Part shown: piece after piece, positions 18,510-26,737 of the stretch
How positions within the stretch are numbered: the first letter of the stretch is position 1
Layout of the letters: the number at the start of each line of letters is the position of its first letter
NCBI RefSeq assembly: GCF_018263925.1
Contig: NZ_JAEVHF010000021.1
Span: 1-64,000 of the forward strand
Reading direction: 5' to 3'
From: Kistimonas asteriae
Lineage (GTDB): Bacteria > Pseudomonadota > Gammaproteobacteria > Pseudomonadales > Endozoicomonadaceae
DNA: 64,000 bases
The notes under the pieces: model-generated
What the model saw: the letters and a program-made list of their open reading frames with translations, nothing else
What the model was told of the DNA's origin: nothing
Databases searched by the model: none
Made by a program: the position numbers and the translations under genes

Positions 18510-18713
18510 TTGAGATTTATCCAGGCCGCTGTTCAGACGTCATACAGGCATTTCATTGAGCATGAGAGATTCATCGATGTATGCCGCGGTATTGAGTGTA
18601 CCTTTTGGAAAACTGAAACATACAGGTTGACCGCGCGTCGATTCGAAAAAGTAGCTTACAATAACAAAGGAAGGTTGGTTGCATCAGTCCTACTGTTGTT
18701 GTGGCTTGTGTGA
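18510..18713 (+). pseudogene. IS5-type transposase remnant, C-terminal fragment
   Basis: A 67-codon frame reads IECTFWKTETYR, then ARRFEKVAYN, then LLLLWLV. This resembles the C-terminus of IS5-group DDE transposases, where R..IE..F.KLK..RRxATRYEK.A.N is followed by hydrophobic residues ending in LWL. The catalytic core is absent and the only start is TTG, so it is a degraded fragment. It lies immediately downstream of the ankyrin gene, and with the IS1595 tail at 1-122 it brackets the first effector-rich segment. The assignment rests on a short motif. Confidence 0.5.
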
Positions 18714-18763
18714 TGCATTAAAAATAATAGATATGGATTGATAGCCCTGCAGATGGTACCTGA

Positions 18764-19849
18764 ATGAAATATAATGAACAGTTACTCTCCGTTCGTAATT
18801 ATCGGGTGATAATGGTCTCCCTGCTGGTGTTGATGCTCTCTGGGTGCGTTCCCAGCTGCTCATATCATTCACCGGCTTATCTTGAGAAAAAAGCGGTTCT
18901 ATCCGACAGCGACCTCGAAATAACGACCTTACTCTATAAAGAGAAACATGGGCCCAATGAGTTATTCATCAAGGATGTGTCATCAGGCGATGTTGTTCAG
19001 ATAACCAGCCAGAAACAGAGGATTTCTGATTTTATTTACAACAAACACCGGCATGTCATTTATTTTGCCCGGTCTGACCGGGATGCAGATAGTAATCCTC
19101 TGGAATGGATCGGAAGGCGTATAGCGATTAATTCGCCCGGAAGGTTTTCAGGTTTCAGGGTTTACGCCATTGATTTGAAGACCCAGCCTTATCAGGCCGT
19201 CGAGATTCCTTCCCGTTACAACGGCTTTGCATCCCTGCGGTTTTTGAAATCAGGTCACAAAAATGGTGTTTACCGCTTTAAGGAAATCTATGATGACCTG
19301 TATGACATTCTGCCTGACCAGACGATAAAAAAAGTCAGGCGTATCGATGAGTTATACCCGCCTTCCCACAAGACGGCGAGCGAGTTTGAGGAGGGCACCT
19401 ATATCATCGTGAATGCAGCCACTCAAACCTGTCTGGCGAAGGACGCTTATAAGAGTGCCACGGCAGATTTTGCCGAAATTCATGCCTGTGCTGAGAATGA
19501 CAACCGGCAGCACTGGCACTTTGAAAAAGTCGACAATCGTTTTTACAGGCTGGTGAATCGCGCCAATCAGCGGTGTTTGGCTGCGAATGAATGGCCAATG
19601 GTTTATCTCTGGCCCTGTGAGGACAAGGGCTATGTCGAGCCACCTGAGAGCGATGTGTGTGCTTTCAGTTGCAAGAAAAAAGAGAGCCTGCACTGGAGTG
19701 TTGAACCTGTTGATGATGCCTACCGGATAATTGATGTTTTTGATGCGAGATGTTTACAGCAGGAAGAGGGAAAACTAACCAATTGGAAGAGAGAATGTTC
19801 TGGTACAGCAGGCTTGTGGAAAATAAAAAAGATAACACCAGAGCAATGA
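18764..19849 (+). CDS. Lipoprotein with C-terminal ricin-type beta-trefoil lectin domain
   Basis: This 361-residue protein has a signal peptide with lipobox LMLSGC (Cys28), so it should be anchored in the envelope. Residues 45-190 contain strand-rich segments such as NELFIKDVSSGDVVQIT and HVIYFARSDRD that recall propeller blades of TolB type. Residues 205-355 look like a ricin-B trefoil with three similar units, each with YxIVN.ATQTCL, FYRLVNRANQRCL or YRIIDVFDARCL and a following QHWHFE, LHWSVE or GLWKIK. Trefoils of this type usually bind sugars. A surface lectin could aid attachment to host glycans, which is inference. It is convergent with fetB, with a shared terminator between. Confidence 0.65.
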   Translation: MKYNEQLLSVRNYRVIMVSLLVLMLSGCVPSCSYHSPAYLEKKAVLSDSDLEITTLLYKEKHGPNELFIKDVSSGDVVQITSQKQRISDFIYNKHRHVIYFARSDRDADSNPLEWIGRRIAINSPGRFSGFRVYAIDLKTQPYQAVEIPSRYNGFASLRFLKSGHKNGVYRFKEIYDDLYDILPDQTIKKVRRIDELYPPSHKTASEFEEGTYIIVNAATQTCLAKDAYKSATADFAEIHACAENDNRQHWHFEKVDNRFYRLVNRANQRCLAANEWPMVYLWPCEDKGYVEPPESDVCAFSCKKKESLHWSVEPVDDAYRIIDVFDARCLQQEEGKLTNWKRECSGTAGLWKIKKITPEQ

Positions 19850-19915
19850 TGATGATTGTTAGGTTTTTATCGTCAATACAGCGCGCGGATACTTCTAACG
19901 TATAGTGCAAAATTG

Positions 19916-19944
19916 GGGTGATCTGTTGAACGAGCAGATCACCC
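19916..19944. terminator. Bidirectional hairpin between convergent genes
   Basis: GGGTGATCTG (19916-19925) pairs perfectly with CAGATCACCC (19935-19944) around a 9-base loop. It lies between the lectin lipoprotein stop and the fetB stop, so it can serve both strands. U-runs are weak on either side. Confidence 0.55.
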
Positions 19945-19949
19945 TCTGG

Positions 19950-20756
19950 TTATTCTGCCGTAGCACTACTGACCAATAGCGAAGGTCTCAGCAGGCCGAA
20001 CCCATCGAAACCTGCCTTCAGGCTCAATATCAGGGTCAGTACTGTAGAAATCACCGTGCTGACGGCGATCCCCGCCATGATCATGACCTGATAGGCGACG
20101 GCAGTTATAGGATCCGTTCCCCCGAGAATCTGGCCGGTCATCATACCGGGCAGGTAGACAATGCCCAGGGTGGCCGTGGTGGCAATCATTGGGTTCAGCG
20201 CCGCTTTCAGCGCTTCACGGACAAAGGGTAAAGCTGCTTCCCACTGACTGGCGCCCAGCAGCAGGTCATTCATGTAACGGTCATACTGGCTGTCGATGGA
20301 CTGATAGAAACGCTCCAGTGTAAGGATATTGGCCGTGAGGCAGTTACCCAGCAGCATGCCGGCCAGCGGCACCAGGTAGCGGGCGTCATACCAGGGCGTT
20401 GGTTTGACCAGCAGAAGCATGGCAGCCAGCACGATGGATGCTGCTACCAGCAGGGCGGTGAACGAGGCCGTAAACAGATGTCGTCTTGATAAACCTGCCT
20501 GTTTCACAATCAGGCTGCTGGCGACGATTAGCATGACCAGCAGCCAGCCCAGGTTTATCCACAGGTGGTTAAAGCGGAACAGAAACTCCAGGTACAGGGC
20601 TATCAGTCCCAGCTGAAACGTCATCCGTAACAGGCTGACTGAAAATTTCCGGAGGGTGTCACCCAGCTTCAACTGCCAGAGTATGGCAAACGGAATGATT
20701 AGCAGGCCGTAAAAGGCAATCAGCTGGGTGAGCGGAATCGTGGCGGCGTTATTCAT
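19950..20756 (-). CDS. fetB: FetB-type iron-export ABC permease (UPF0014)
   Basis: This 268-residue membrane protein has about seven helices and the UPF0014 signatures: RMTFQLGLIALYLEFLF near residue 45, PLAGMLLGNCLTANILTLERF around 130-150 and LPGMMTGQILGGTDPITAVAYQ at 200-222. FetB pairs with the ATPase FetA in iron efflux in E. coli and contributes to oxidative stress resistance. It overlaps the 3' end of fetA by 8 bases, so the pair is translationally coupled. The substrate metal is inferred from the family. A divergent PadR gene suggests transcriptional control unlike that described in E. coli. Confidence 0.85.
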   Translation of the reverse strand: MNNAATIPLTQLIAFYGLLIIPFAILWQLKLGDTLRKFSVSLLRMTFQLGLIALYLEFLFRFNHLWINLGWLLVMLIVASSLIVKQAGLSRRHLFTASFTALLVAASIVLAAMLLLVKPTPWYDARYLVPLAGMLLGNCLTANILTLERFYQSIDSQYDRYMNDLLLGASQWEAALPFVREALKAALNPMIATTATLGIVYLPGMMTGQILGGTDPITAVAYQVMIMAGIAVSTVISTVLTLILSLKAGFDGFGLLRPSLLVSSATAE

Positions 20757-21462
20757 GCTCAGTCACCATGGAAGAAGCGTTTGTGGCCCGTTGAGCCGTG
20801 TCGTCGAGTAACGTGCCATCCTTGACCGTGAGGCTCCGCGAGCATTGCTGAATCCAATCGGCATCATGGGAGGCGGAGATAACGGTATAGCGGCCAGACA
20901 GCAATATCTCCCTGACGGTCTGACTGGCTTCAGGGTCTAGTGCAGAGGTAGGTTCATCCGCTACCAGGATACGGCGCCCGGTCATCAGTGCGCGAATAAT
21001 GGCGATACGTTGCCGCTGTCCGCCCGACAGTCGGGAGCAGGGCTGTTGAAGTAAGGTTTCATCCAGCGCGAGTTGTTGGAACCAGTCCAGCAGCGTTGTT
21101 CGGCAAAAGCACTTTGTTCGAAAACTGCGCCAGCTGAACGGCTGCTGCAAACAGTGGAGAACCGACCCATTGCCCAGGTCAGGTTGCTGCGGGATATAGG
21201 CAATAGCCGTTCGAACCCTGTCGATGGTCTGAGCCGTTATGGATTCTCCCTCCAGAAGGTACACGCCGTCTGACCACGGGTAGCCACCGAGCAGGGTTTT
21301 CAGCAAGGTACTTTTGCCGCCGCCAGAAGGGCCGCGAAACACCAGGGTTTCGCCAGGCTGGACGGTCAGTGAGATGTCATGCAGCAGTCGTTTATCCGGT
21401 GGGCCAACCGAAAGCTTCTGTAGCTGGATTGTGGCAACCGATTGCGCCATGTATGATTCCAA
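20749..21462 (-). CDS. fetA: FetA-type ABC transporter ATP-binding protein
   Basis: This 237-residue ATPase carries Walker A GPSGGGKSTLLK (about 44-55), the signature LSGGQRQR (about 144-151) and Walker B RILVADEPTSALD. It is the partner of the downstream FetB permease. The N-terminus offers two starts, MESYMAQSV; the second Met (21450) is equally plausible. It is 237 residues against about 225 for E. coli FetA. The promoter must lie in the 43-base gap to the divergent padR-like gene, which contains a perfect inverted repeat, so the regulator probably controls both directions. Confidence 0.85.
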   Translation of the reverse strand: MESYMAQSVATIQLQKLSVGPPDKRLLHDISLTVQPGETLVFRGPSGGGKSTLLKTLLGGYPWSDGVYLLEGESITAQTIDRVRTAIAYIPQQPDLGNGSVLHCLQQPFSWRSFRTKCFCRTTLLDWFQQLALDETLLQQPCSRLSGGQRQRIAIIRALMTGRRILVADEPTSALDPEASQTVREILLSGRYTVISASHDADWIQQCSRSLTVKDGTLLDDTAQRATNASSMVTEHE

Positions 21463-21476
21463 ATTATCAATTTGCG

Positions 21477-21493
21477 ATATCGAAATACGATAT
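21477..21493. promoter_or_regulatory. Perfect inverted repeat, probable PadR operator
   Basis: ATATCG (21477-21482), five bases AAATA, then CGATAT (21488-21493). The site lies between the divergent fetA and padR-like starts, 15 bases before fetA and 11 before the regulator ATG. Position and dyad symmetry suit a dimeric winged-helix repressor controlling both genes. Binding is inferred. Confidence 0.5.
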
Positions 21494-21504
21494 TAGAAAA
21501 GACC

Positions 21505-21813
21505 ATGAAAGAAAAGATCCTTCGTAAGCTGTTTTTGGGTTTTATCCAGATTCACATCCTGCGGCATGCCAGTCAGGAACCCTTCTTTGGCGCCTGGCTG
21601 ATGGAGCACCTGCAGGACCACGGTTACAAGATCAGTCCCGGCACGCTGTATCCGTTGCTGCACAAAATGGAAGACGACGGATTGATCGTAAAAGAAACCC
21701 GGGTGACGGAGGGGCGCCAGCGCAAGTTCTACGCCATCACAGAACTGGGTATGGAAGTATTGGAAGAAGCCAACAGCAAGATTGGCGAACTCGCCCGGAA
21801 GCTGAATGATTGA
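21505..21813 (+). CDS. PadR-family transcriptional regulator
   Basis: This 102-residue protein has the PadR winged helix: LFLGFIQIHILRHA, GAWLMEHLQDHGYKISPGTLYPLLHKMEDDGLI and the wing RQRKFYAITELG, then a short C-terminal dimer helix. PadR proteins are dimeric repressors released by small ligands. I chose the ATG at 21505; the frame extends to a TTG at 21472 that overlaps the inverted repeat. Divergence from fetAB with an operator-like dyad between suggests it controls iron export and itself. The ligand is unknown. Confidence 0.85.
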   Translation: MKEKILRKLFLGFIQIHILRHASQEPFFGAWLMEHLQDHGYKISPGTLYPLLHKMEDDGLIVKETRVTEGRQRKFYAITELGMEVLEEANSKIGELARKLND

Positions 21814-21900
21814 TCCGCCCGTGTGGGTGGCTGGTCATCGCGACCTGAAACAGGGTAAGGTTCACCTCACGCGCTGCCGGAAATAACAAGGAATCATAAG

Positions 21901-22407
21901 GTGTCCGTTCAAATACAGGCAGAAGAACAACGGTATAACCGCCAGCAGATACGGGATCTGGCCACGGAGCTGCTGATCAATGTCGGTGTACGTGAACAGT
22001 TCCCGACGCCGCTGGAAGAGATTATCCATTACCTCGGTTACACCATCGAAGAGTTCGAGCCGGATGAGGACACGGATCGGGTCTCTGGGGCCGTCAATCA
22101 CCGTCAGCAGACCATCTACATCAATCACCAGGATGCACCGCGTCGTCAGATGTTTACCCTGGCCCATGAAATCGGCCATATTTTTCTGCACCGTGAGTTG
22201 GAAGGCAGCCATGTTGATTACCGCGATGGCGCCATCACGCCCCGTGAGCAGGAAGCCAATCATTTTGCTGCAGAACTGTTGATGCCGGAGAACCATTTCC
22301 GACACACCTGGATGACGTGGGAAGGGGAGCCTGAGCTGGTGGCGGCGACCTATGGGGTCAGTGCTGAAGCCGTGCGGGTGCGGGCAGATATTCTCAAGCT
22401 GACATAA
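21901..22407 (+). CDS. ImmA/IrrE-family metallopeptidase
   Basis: This 168-residue protein has the zinc motif HEIGH in MFTLAHEIGHIFLHRE (about residues 85-100) and a downstream QEANHFAAELLMP that provides the third ligand glutamate. These are diagnostic of the ImmA/IrrE (DUF955) family, whose members cleave phage or stress repressors. Usually an XRE repressor gene is next door, but here the nearest partner is a small membrane protein 47 bases downstream. The start is GTG with AAGG 9 bases upstream. It may be a remnant of a mobile-element regulatory module or a toxin-antitoxin unit (inference). Confidence 0.85.
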   Translation: MSVQIQAEEQRYNRQQIRDLATELLINVGVREQFPTPLEEIIHYLGYTIEEFEPDEDTDRVSGAVNHRQQTIYINHQDAPRRQMFTLAHEIGHIFLHRELEGSHVDYRDGAITPREQEANHFAAELLMPENHFRHTWMTWEGEPELVAATYGVSAEAVRVRADILKLT

Positions 22408-22453
22408 CAGGCTTGTCAGGGATGAAACAATAATAAAAAAAGAGGTAGTCGAC

Positions 22454-22822
22454 GTGGCGAACGATGAAGCCTTGCTGGAGCGCATCGCCTCCCGGAGCCA
22501 GAAGCGACCGGAACGTTTCGGTACGGTTAGCGAGCAGGCATTGCGGGAAACCAACCATCAGCTGCTGCTGGAGCGCATGCAGGAGATTCGCGCCCGCCGG
22601 AAGCATCGCAAGCAGTTCGACAGTAAGACGTTTACCCTGCTCCGTATTCAAGTGGTTTTCCTGGCCGGCATTATTCTTCTGCAGGGGTTCAAACCGTATG
22701 GGTTTCATCTGGATGAGTGGGTATTCGGCATTTTCGTTAATGGCAGTTTGATCTATACGTACGCCATCATTCGCTACATTGCTTCTGACTTGTTTAATGG
22801 TCGACATGACCTCCTAAAATAA
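22454..22822 (+). CDS. Hypothetical two-helix membrane protein after ImmA/IrrE gene
   Basis: This 122-residue protein has a charged, Arg-rich cytosolic N-terminus (RSQKRPERFGT, ERMQEIRARRKHRKQF) and two hydrophobic helices at about 61-77 (VVFLAGIILLQGF) and 88-108 (VFGIFVNGSLIYTYAIIRYIA). I do not recognise the family. It starts at GTG with AGAGG 9 bases upstream and follows the ImmA/IrrE gene closely, so the two are probably cotranscribed. A role as membrane target or partner of the protease is only a guess. Confidence 0.6.
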   Translation: MANDEALLERIASRSQKRPERFGTVSEQALRETNHQLLLERMQEIRARRKHRKQFDSKTFTLLRIQVVFLAGIILLQGFKPYGFHLDEWVFGIFVNGSLIYTYAIIRYIASDLFNGRHDLLK

Positions 22823-22825
22823 TTT

Positions 22826-22847
22826 ATTCCGCCTTTTAAGGTGGAAT
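22826..22847 (+). terminator. Short hairpin after ImmA/IrrE pair
   Basis: ATTCCGCCTT pairs with AAGGTGGAAT (one G-T wobble) around TT, directly after the stop at 22822. No long U-run follows, so termination strength is uncertain. Confidence 0.35.
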
Positions 22848-22893
22848 GTTGCTAAGGAAGACCCACATTTCAGGTTGCAAATAGCAGGTTAAT

Positions 22894-22914
22894 ACTGGGA
22901 ACATTGTTCCCAGT
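22894..22914. repeat. Perfect 9-base inverted repeat beside a TTGACA
   Basis: ACTGGGAAC (22894-22902), ATT, GTTCCCAGT (22906-22914). The right arm ends where TTGACA begins (22914-22919), a -35-like hexamer, but no forward gene follows. It may be an operator of a lost gene or a hairpin serving the reverse gene that ends at 22940. Confidence 0.35.
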
Positions 22915-22939
22915 TGACAAATAATGGGTTTTAGATGAG

Positions 22940-23560
22940 CTATCGCCTTGTTATGGTATTTATATCTATACCGCTAACACAATCTTGACCCAAAGTATTC
23001 AGTATTGGCGGTATGCATGGCCTACTTTCATTTTCTTTCATTTGATCTATGTCTACCCATATGGGTCTGCCATTCCACAAGTTACTGCAAAAAACATAGC
23101 CGCCTGAAAATAATCCATCAGCAGTCCATGTTATGGTTAATATAAGAGGGCAGCACAAACACAGGACGGGTGTCATACAGATTTTTTGAGCTGGAGAAAG
23201 TACTTCCGAATCAATACTTCTACAAGGCATTGATAATAGCCCAACACAGAATCCACAAACAACGCCATAAATAGCACCAATCGCAGTACCAATAATAAAC
23301 AATGGAATTGTTAAAAGTATTTTTGCAATGAATAGGCAATAATCTTTCGCAGAAAGATTACCCTCAAAACCATTTTCTTCAGAGCTATCGGATGTAGAAC
23401 TATCGTCTGATGAAGTTTCTCTACATAATAATATTCTTTTAGGCGTATTTGATGCTGATAATGGAATTTTTCTGGATGAGGTAGAGAGGTCATCAGATCT
23501 TGTATCAAGTAGCTTAGAACCCTGTGGTATGGTGTTTAAAATTCCATGTGTGCTATCCAT
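22940..23560 (-). CDS. Cys-rich bilobed membrane protein, paralogue of the 62.4 kb gene
   Basis: This 206-residue protein has a Ser/Asp-rich N-terminus (SSDDSSTSDSSEEN, 49-62). Two hydrophobic lobes follow at about 75-112 and 125-155. The first lobe reads IPLFIIGTAIGAIYGVVCGF, a glycine-zipper hairpin, and the second CLCCPLILTITW. A conserved GGYVFCSNLWN follows. The protein at 62404-63027 shows the same order (VPVFVAGTVFGTIHGIVCAL, then GGYNACLLLWN), so they form a family. The bilobed hydrophobic layout recalls chlamydial inclusion-membrane proteins, but no homology is claimed. Function is unknown. It is flanked by non-coding AT-rich DNA. Confidence 0.6.
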   Translation of the reverse strand: MDSTHGILNTIPQGSKLLDTRSDDLSTSSRKIPLSASNTPKRILLCRETSSDDSSTSDSSEENGFEGNLSAKDYCLFIAKILLTIPLFIIGTAIGAIYGVVCGFCVGLLSMPCRSIDSEVLSPAQKICMTPVLCLCCPLILTITWTADGLFSGGYVFCSNLWNGRPIWVDIDQMKENESRPCIPPILNTLGQDCVSGIDINTITRR

Positions 23561-23806
23561 ATTAAGTCTTCCGAAGTATGTAACGGAAATATAATGTATT
23601 TTTTACTTAATTACATATCAATAACAATATGCTTATTAACTCTAATAAATCTCTTGTATTATGTTAGGTATTTAATGGGTGAAAGTAAGTTGTGTGTTGA
23701 TATAAGTATGTGGAAATTAAAAGAATAGATTTTACCTAACGCGATATTGCGAAATCATGAAGCGACATGTTACCCATAGATGTTGATGTCGCTTCAAGCT
23801 TATTGA

Positions 23807-24238
23807 TTACTCCATTGCCCGCAACTGCAGATCCAGGGCTGCGCCGGAAATATGGATCTCCAAGGCACAGACAACCAGTGATGCCAGCAGGAACAGCAGG
23901 CAAAGTCCGAAAACCACCATTGCTGCAGCTTCCATATTCAGGAACAGCAGGAACATATCCACCACACACAGGATAAAGCTGATGATGCCGAGCTGCTGCA
24001 TTTGCTTGATGTAGTTCATCCGTACACGCAGGTTGTCGATCTGTCCCGACAGGGACTTGCGCTGCGGGTTTTCTCTGAACGACTGGTGCAGGCTGCGAAC
24101 CAGCGCTGCCAGCGACAGGTATTTGTTGGTATAGGCAAGAAACAGCAACGATATTGCAGGGAAAAACAGGGCGGGGGTAGTAAGCGTCAGTTCCACGGTA
24201 ATTGCCTGGGCTGGATGGTACACCGATTGCAGGATCAC
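23807..24238 (-). CDS. DUF2721-family membrane protein
   Basis: This 143-residue protein has three hydrophobic helices: PALFFPAISLLFLAYTNKYL (22-41), LGIISFILCVVDMFLLFL (82-99) and MVVFGLCLLFLLASLVVCALEI (107-128). Between the first two lies the charged cytosolic loop ENPQRKSLSGQIDNLRVR. This arrangement with an early pair of helices and a terminal EIHISGAALDLQL segment matches the DUF2721 family of small bacterial inner-membrane proteins of unknown function. It sits 79 bases downstream of the DUF945 gene on the same strand. Confidence 0.65.
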   Translation of the reverse strand: MILQSVYHPAQAITVELTLTTPALFFPAISLLFLAYTNKYLSLAALVRSLHQSFRENPQRKSLSGQIDNLRVRMNYIKQMQQLGIISFILCVVDMFLLFLNMEAAAMVVFGLCLLFLLASLVVCALEIHISGAALDLQLRAME

Positions 24239-24317
24239 TCTGCAGCCGGTGCGTAATTTACCATGGAATCATGATGGGCATCACTAACAGAAATGTGCGT
24301 GATGCCCGATGCTCAGG

Positions 24318-25790
24318 TTAGAGGCCGACAGGGAGTTCAACCGGCACATCATTGATGCTGAAAATGCCTTCCTCCAGGCGGAACATCAGCTTTCGCTCTT
24401 CCACCCAGGGTTTGCGAACCTCTTCCATCGCAGTCAGGCAGAGTTGTTTACGCGCTATGTCCACTTCCGTGTCACAGGCCATCATCAGGAAATCGCCGGA
24501 AATGGCCATTTCCTGGCACATGCTGGCCATTCGCTTAGCGTGACTGGGCGGGTTGCCGTCGGCCATGGCAGCGGCGCTGCCAAAGTGTTCACACCCCCAG
24601 CTGATCATGGAATCCGTTGCTGAGAAAGAGACAGTACTGTTGATGGCGTTCAAGGCCTGCTGGCTCATGGCCTGACTGTCCGCTTCTGTGACAGGGGGCT
24701 CGTTCAGGTATTTTGTCAGCAGGTCACCGGTATGCTGGTTGCCCTGCACGCTGAAGCCCAGGGACACACTGCCTTGCACGGTATCCAGATCAATACTGTC
24801 GATAGCGAAACGCGGCAGATGCCGGGTGAACTCGACAGCAACCGCCAGCAATTCATCACGCCCTTGCTCGGCTTCCAGTGAGTCCATGGACTGGCCAATA
24901 CTGAGGAGTTTTTGCAGGGCCGGTACACTGAGGTTCTCGGCAGAGAGCTGAATCGCCAGGCTGTTGATAAACTCCTTGCCTGACGGAATGGGCGCCACGG
25001 GGATCACCACGGCGCCGGTTTCCAGCCGGGCGGTGGATGACAGCAGGTCGTTTTCCACCTGCTCATGGCTGCTGATTTTCAGGTCGGCGATTGAAAGCAG
25101 GGTCTGGACACCCATGGGCGTGACACCCGTGACGGTCAGTTCCGGTACGGTCATCAGCCACTGGTTGAAACCGTTCTCAAGCGTGAGAATCCCCTCAGAG
25201 AAATTGATACCGCCCACCTGTTCGCCACGCTCAATCATTTTCCAGTCAGCCGGTGTCAGGCTGAGGGTGGTGCCATTGCCATCCTGCATGTCACTGTCGT
25301 AAGTTGCTTGTGTGCCGGCAATCTGTAGTTGCAGATCACTCTCCGGATCCAGCGGAATACTGTATTCACCAGCTTCAACCGTCACCCGGGTTCGTCCGCC
25401 CCAGCCCTGGATGAATGTGAGTTTGCCGGGAACATCCAGCTCCATGGGCTCCTGAGTCATGGCGTAATGCAGATCCAGTGATGCCGTAGCCATATTAGGC
25501 AATGACAGAAGGGTGCCATGGTGGATGGTACCCTCAAGCGTAATACTTTCCCCGTTGAGTTCGCGCAGATCCTTACCTTCCAGGCGGGCCGTCAGCTGGG
25601 TTTCGGTATAACCCTTGTTCAATTCCAGCTGGCTGACGGTGTAGTGATTGGTATCGGCAATCGCCTGAATCTGGCGGCTGATCTGCCCGTTGATCAGCTG
25701 TCCGCTGATGGCGGGTAACAGTAGGGCGGTGGCGCCGATGACACCGGCAACCAGACCCAGTGACAAGATGCGTTTTTTTCTCTGGCTCAT
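24318..25790 (-). CDS. YdgA-like DUF945 family protein
   Basis: This 490-residue protein has one N-terminal membrane helix (ILSLGLVAGVIGATALLLPAISG) and a large periplasmic domain. The early segment with NHYTVSQLELNKGYTETQLTARL and the repeated beta-rich units match the DUF945 (YdgA/YihF) family, long extracytoplasmic proteins of unknown function. The start at 25790 has AGGGA about 11 bases upstream; the frame opens 14 codons earlier without a site. Four or more cysteines cluster near residues 410-460. Length is normal for the family. Confidence 0.75.
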   Translation of the reverse strand: MSQRKKRILSLGLVAGVIGATALLLPAISGQLINGQISRQIQAIADTNHYTVSQLELNKGYTETQLTARLEGKDLRELNGESITLEGTIHHGTLLSLPNMATASLDLHYAMTQEPMELDVPGKLTFIQGWGGRTRVTVEAGEYSIPLDPESDLQLQIAGTQATYDSDMQDGNGTTLSLTPADWKMIERGEQVGGINFSEGILTLENGFNQWLMTVPELTVTGVTPMGVQTLLSIADLKISSHEQVENDLLSSTARLETGAVVIPVAPIPSGKEFINSLAIQLSAENLSVPALQKLLSIGQSMDSLEAEQGRDELLAVAVEFTRHLPRFAIDSIDLDTVQGSVSLGFSVQGNQHTGDLLTKYLNEPPVTEADSQAMSQQALNAINSTVSFSATDSMISWGCEHFGSAAAMADGNPPSHAKRMASMCQEMAISGDFLMMACDTEVDIARKQLCLTAMEEVRKPWVEERKLMFRLEEGIFSINDVPVELPVGL

Positions 25791-26203
25791 TGGTAATCGT
25801 TTTCCCTGAGCATGAATGAAGTCCTGAAGCACAACGGCCGGTCACGGAGGTGGAACGGTTTTCAGGTGTTGTGTTATGAATCATACACAGGAAGCCGTAT
25901 AGCCTTCCACTTGTGACAGTGTATTCACCGTCACATCGCACGGCTTAGCTTTTAGTCTGTACCTGTACAAACCATGATTTCGCATCCATCGGGGGGAGCG
26001 ATTCAATGACCAGCCTTTGACTCCTGTAGTCTGCTCGAAAGGGGGGAGTGGTTGAGCCGGCCTGTTGCGACAGCGTGGAATAAGTCGTTGCACTGAGAAT
26101 CTGGTTTTGGTTTCTACAGGCATCCCTATATTGGAATGCCTGTAGATCAAGGTTGAAAAGACCCGAGCTGTGAAAGGTATATTAACTGAAATAAATCAGT
26201 AAA
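25791..26203. other. Intergenic region, no gene recognised
   Basis: About 410 bases separate the DUF945 start from the next reverse gene. The reverse frame at 25881-26150 and others here are short and lack family features. It contains poly-G/C patches (GGGGGGAG near 25995 and 26041) that may be spurious. No terminator was clear. Confidence 0.3.
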
Positions 26204-26737
26204 TTACATTAAGTTAGCTATTCTACTTTGATTTACTGATTTGTGCTGCAGGACAGCTTTTAGCTGTTCGATTTGTTCAGGCTTTATAAGCCCCATGAGT
26301 ATTTCATTTTTCTCCAGATCTGTCAGTTCTTTGATCTTGAGCGTTTCTTTCAGTTCTTTTTTATCAAGTTTTTTGATTTCCTCTAGGGATAACAAATCTG
26401 ATGTTAAAAGGGTGTCGTAGGTTGTTATACCGGTTTCTACAAGTGCTTTGTGAAGAGCAGGTGTATGCTTGAGTTCACTAAGAATGGTCGATTCGTTTTT
26501 AACGACATTTGATAGCTGTACATTCGTGCGCCAATTTTGGTTTAGTTGAGGATTGTAAAATGTTCTGTCGGTATATACCTCTGGAACTACATCAGTTAAT
26601 ACTTGAAGTACTTTTCGACAAAATGCCTTTCTTTCAGGGTCAGACGTTTTATTTAAAAGAGATGCTTTAAGATCCGCTATTAGAAGTGCATCATCCGGTA
26701 GATGAGTAGTAGTCTTACTAAGAGTTGGTGAAGCCAT
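26204..26737 (-). CDS. Hypothetical helical protein with helix-hairpin-like C-terminal half
   Basis: This 177-residue protein is not recognised. It is rich in Leu, Lys and Glu and mostly helical. Residues 102-145 (LVETGITTYDTLLTSD, then LLSLEEIKKLDKKELKETL) have the spacing of tandem helix-hairpin or SAM-like turns. I chose the ATG at 26737 because GGAGG lies 8 bases upstream. The frame opens further upstream at 26785 without a site. It is AT-rich and isolated by long non-coding stretches, like the ankyrin genes, and may belong to the same acquired or effector class (inference). Confidence 0.5.
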   Translation of the reverse strand: MASPTLSKTTTHLPDDALLIADLKASLLNKTSDPERKAFCRKVLQVLTDVVPEVYTDRTFYNPQLNQNWRTNVQLSNVVKNESTILSELKHTPALHKALVETGITTYDTLLTSDLLSLEEIKKLDKKELKETLKIKELTDLEKNEILMGLIKPEQIEQLKAVLQHKSVNQSRIANLM

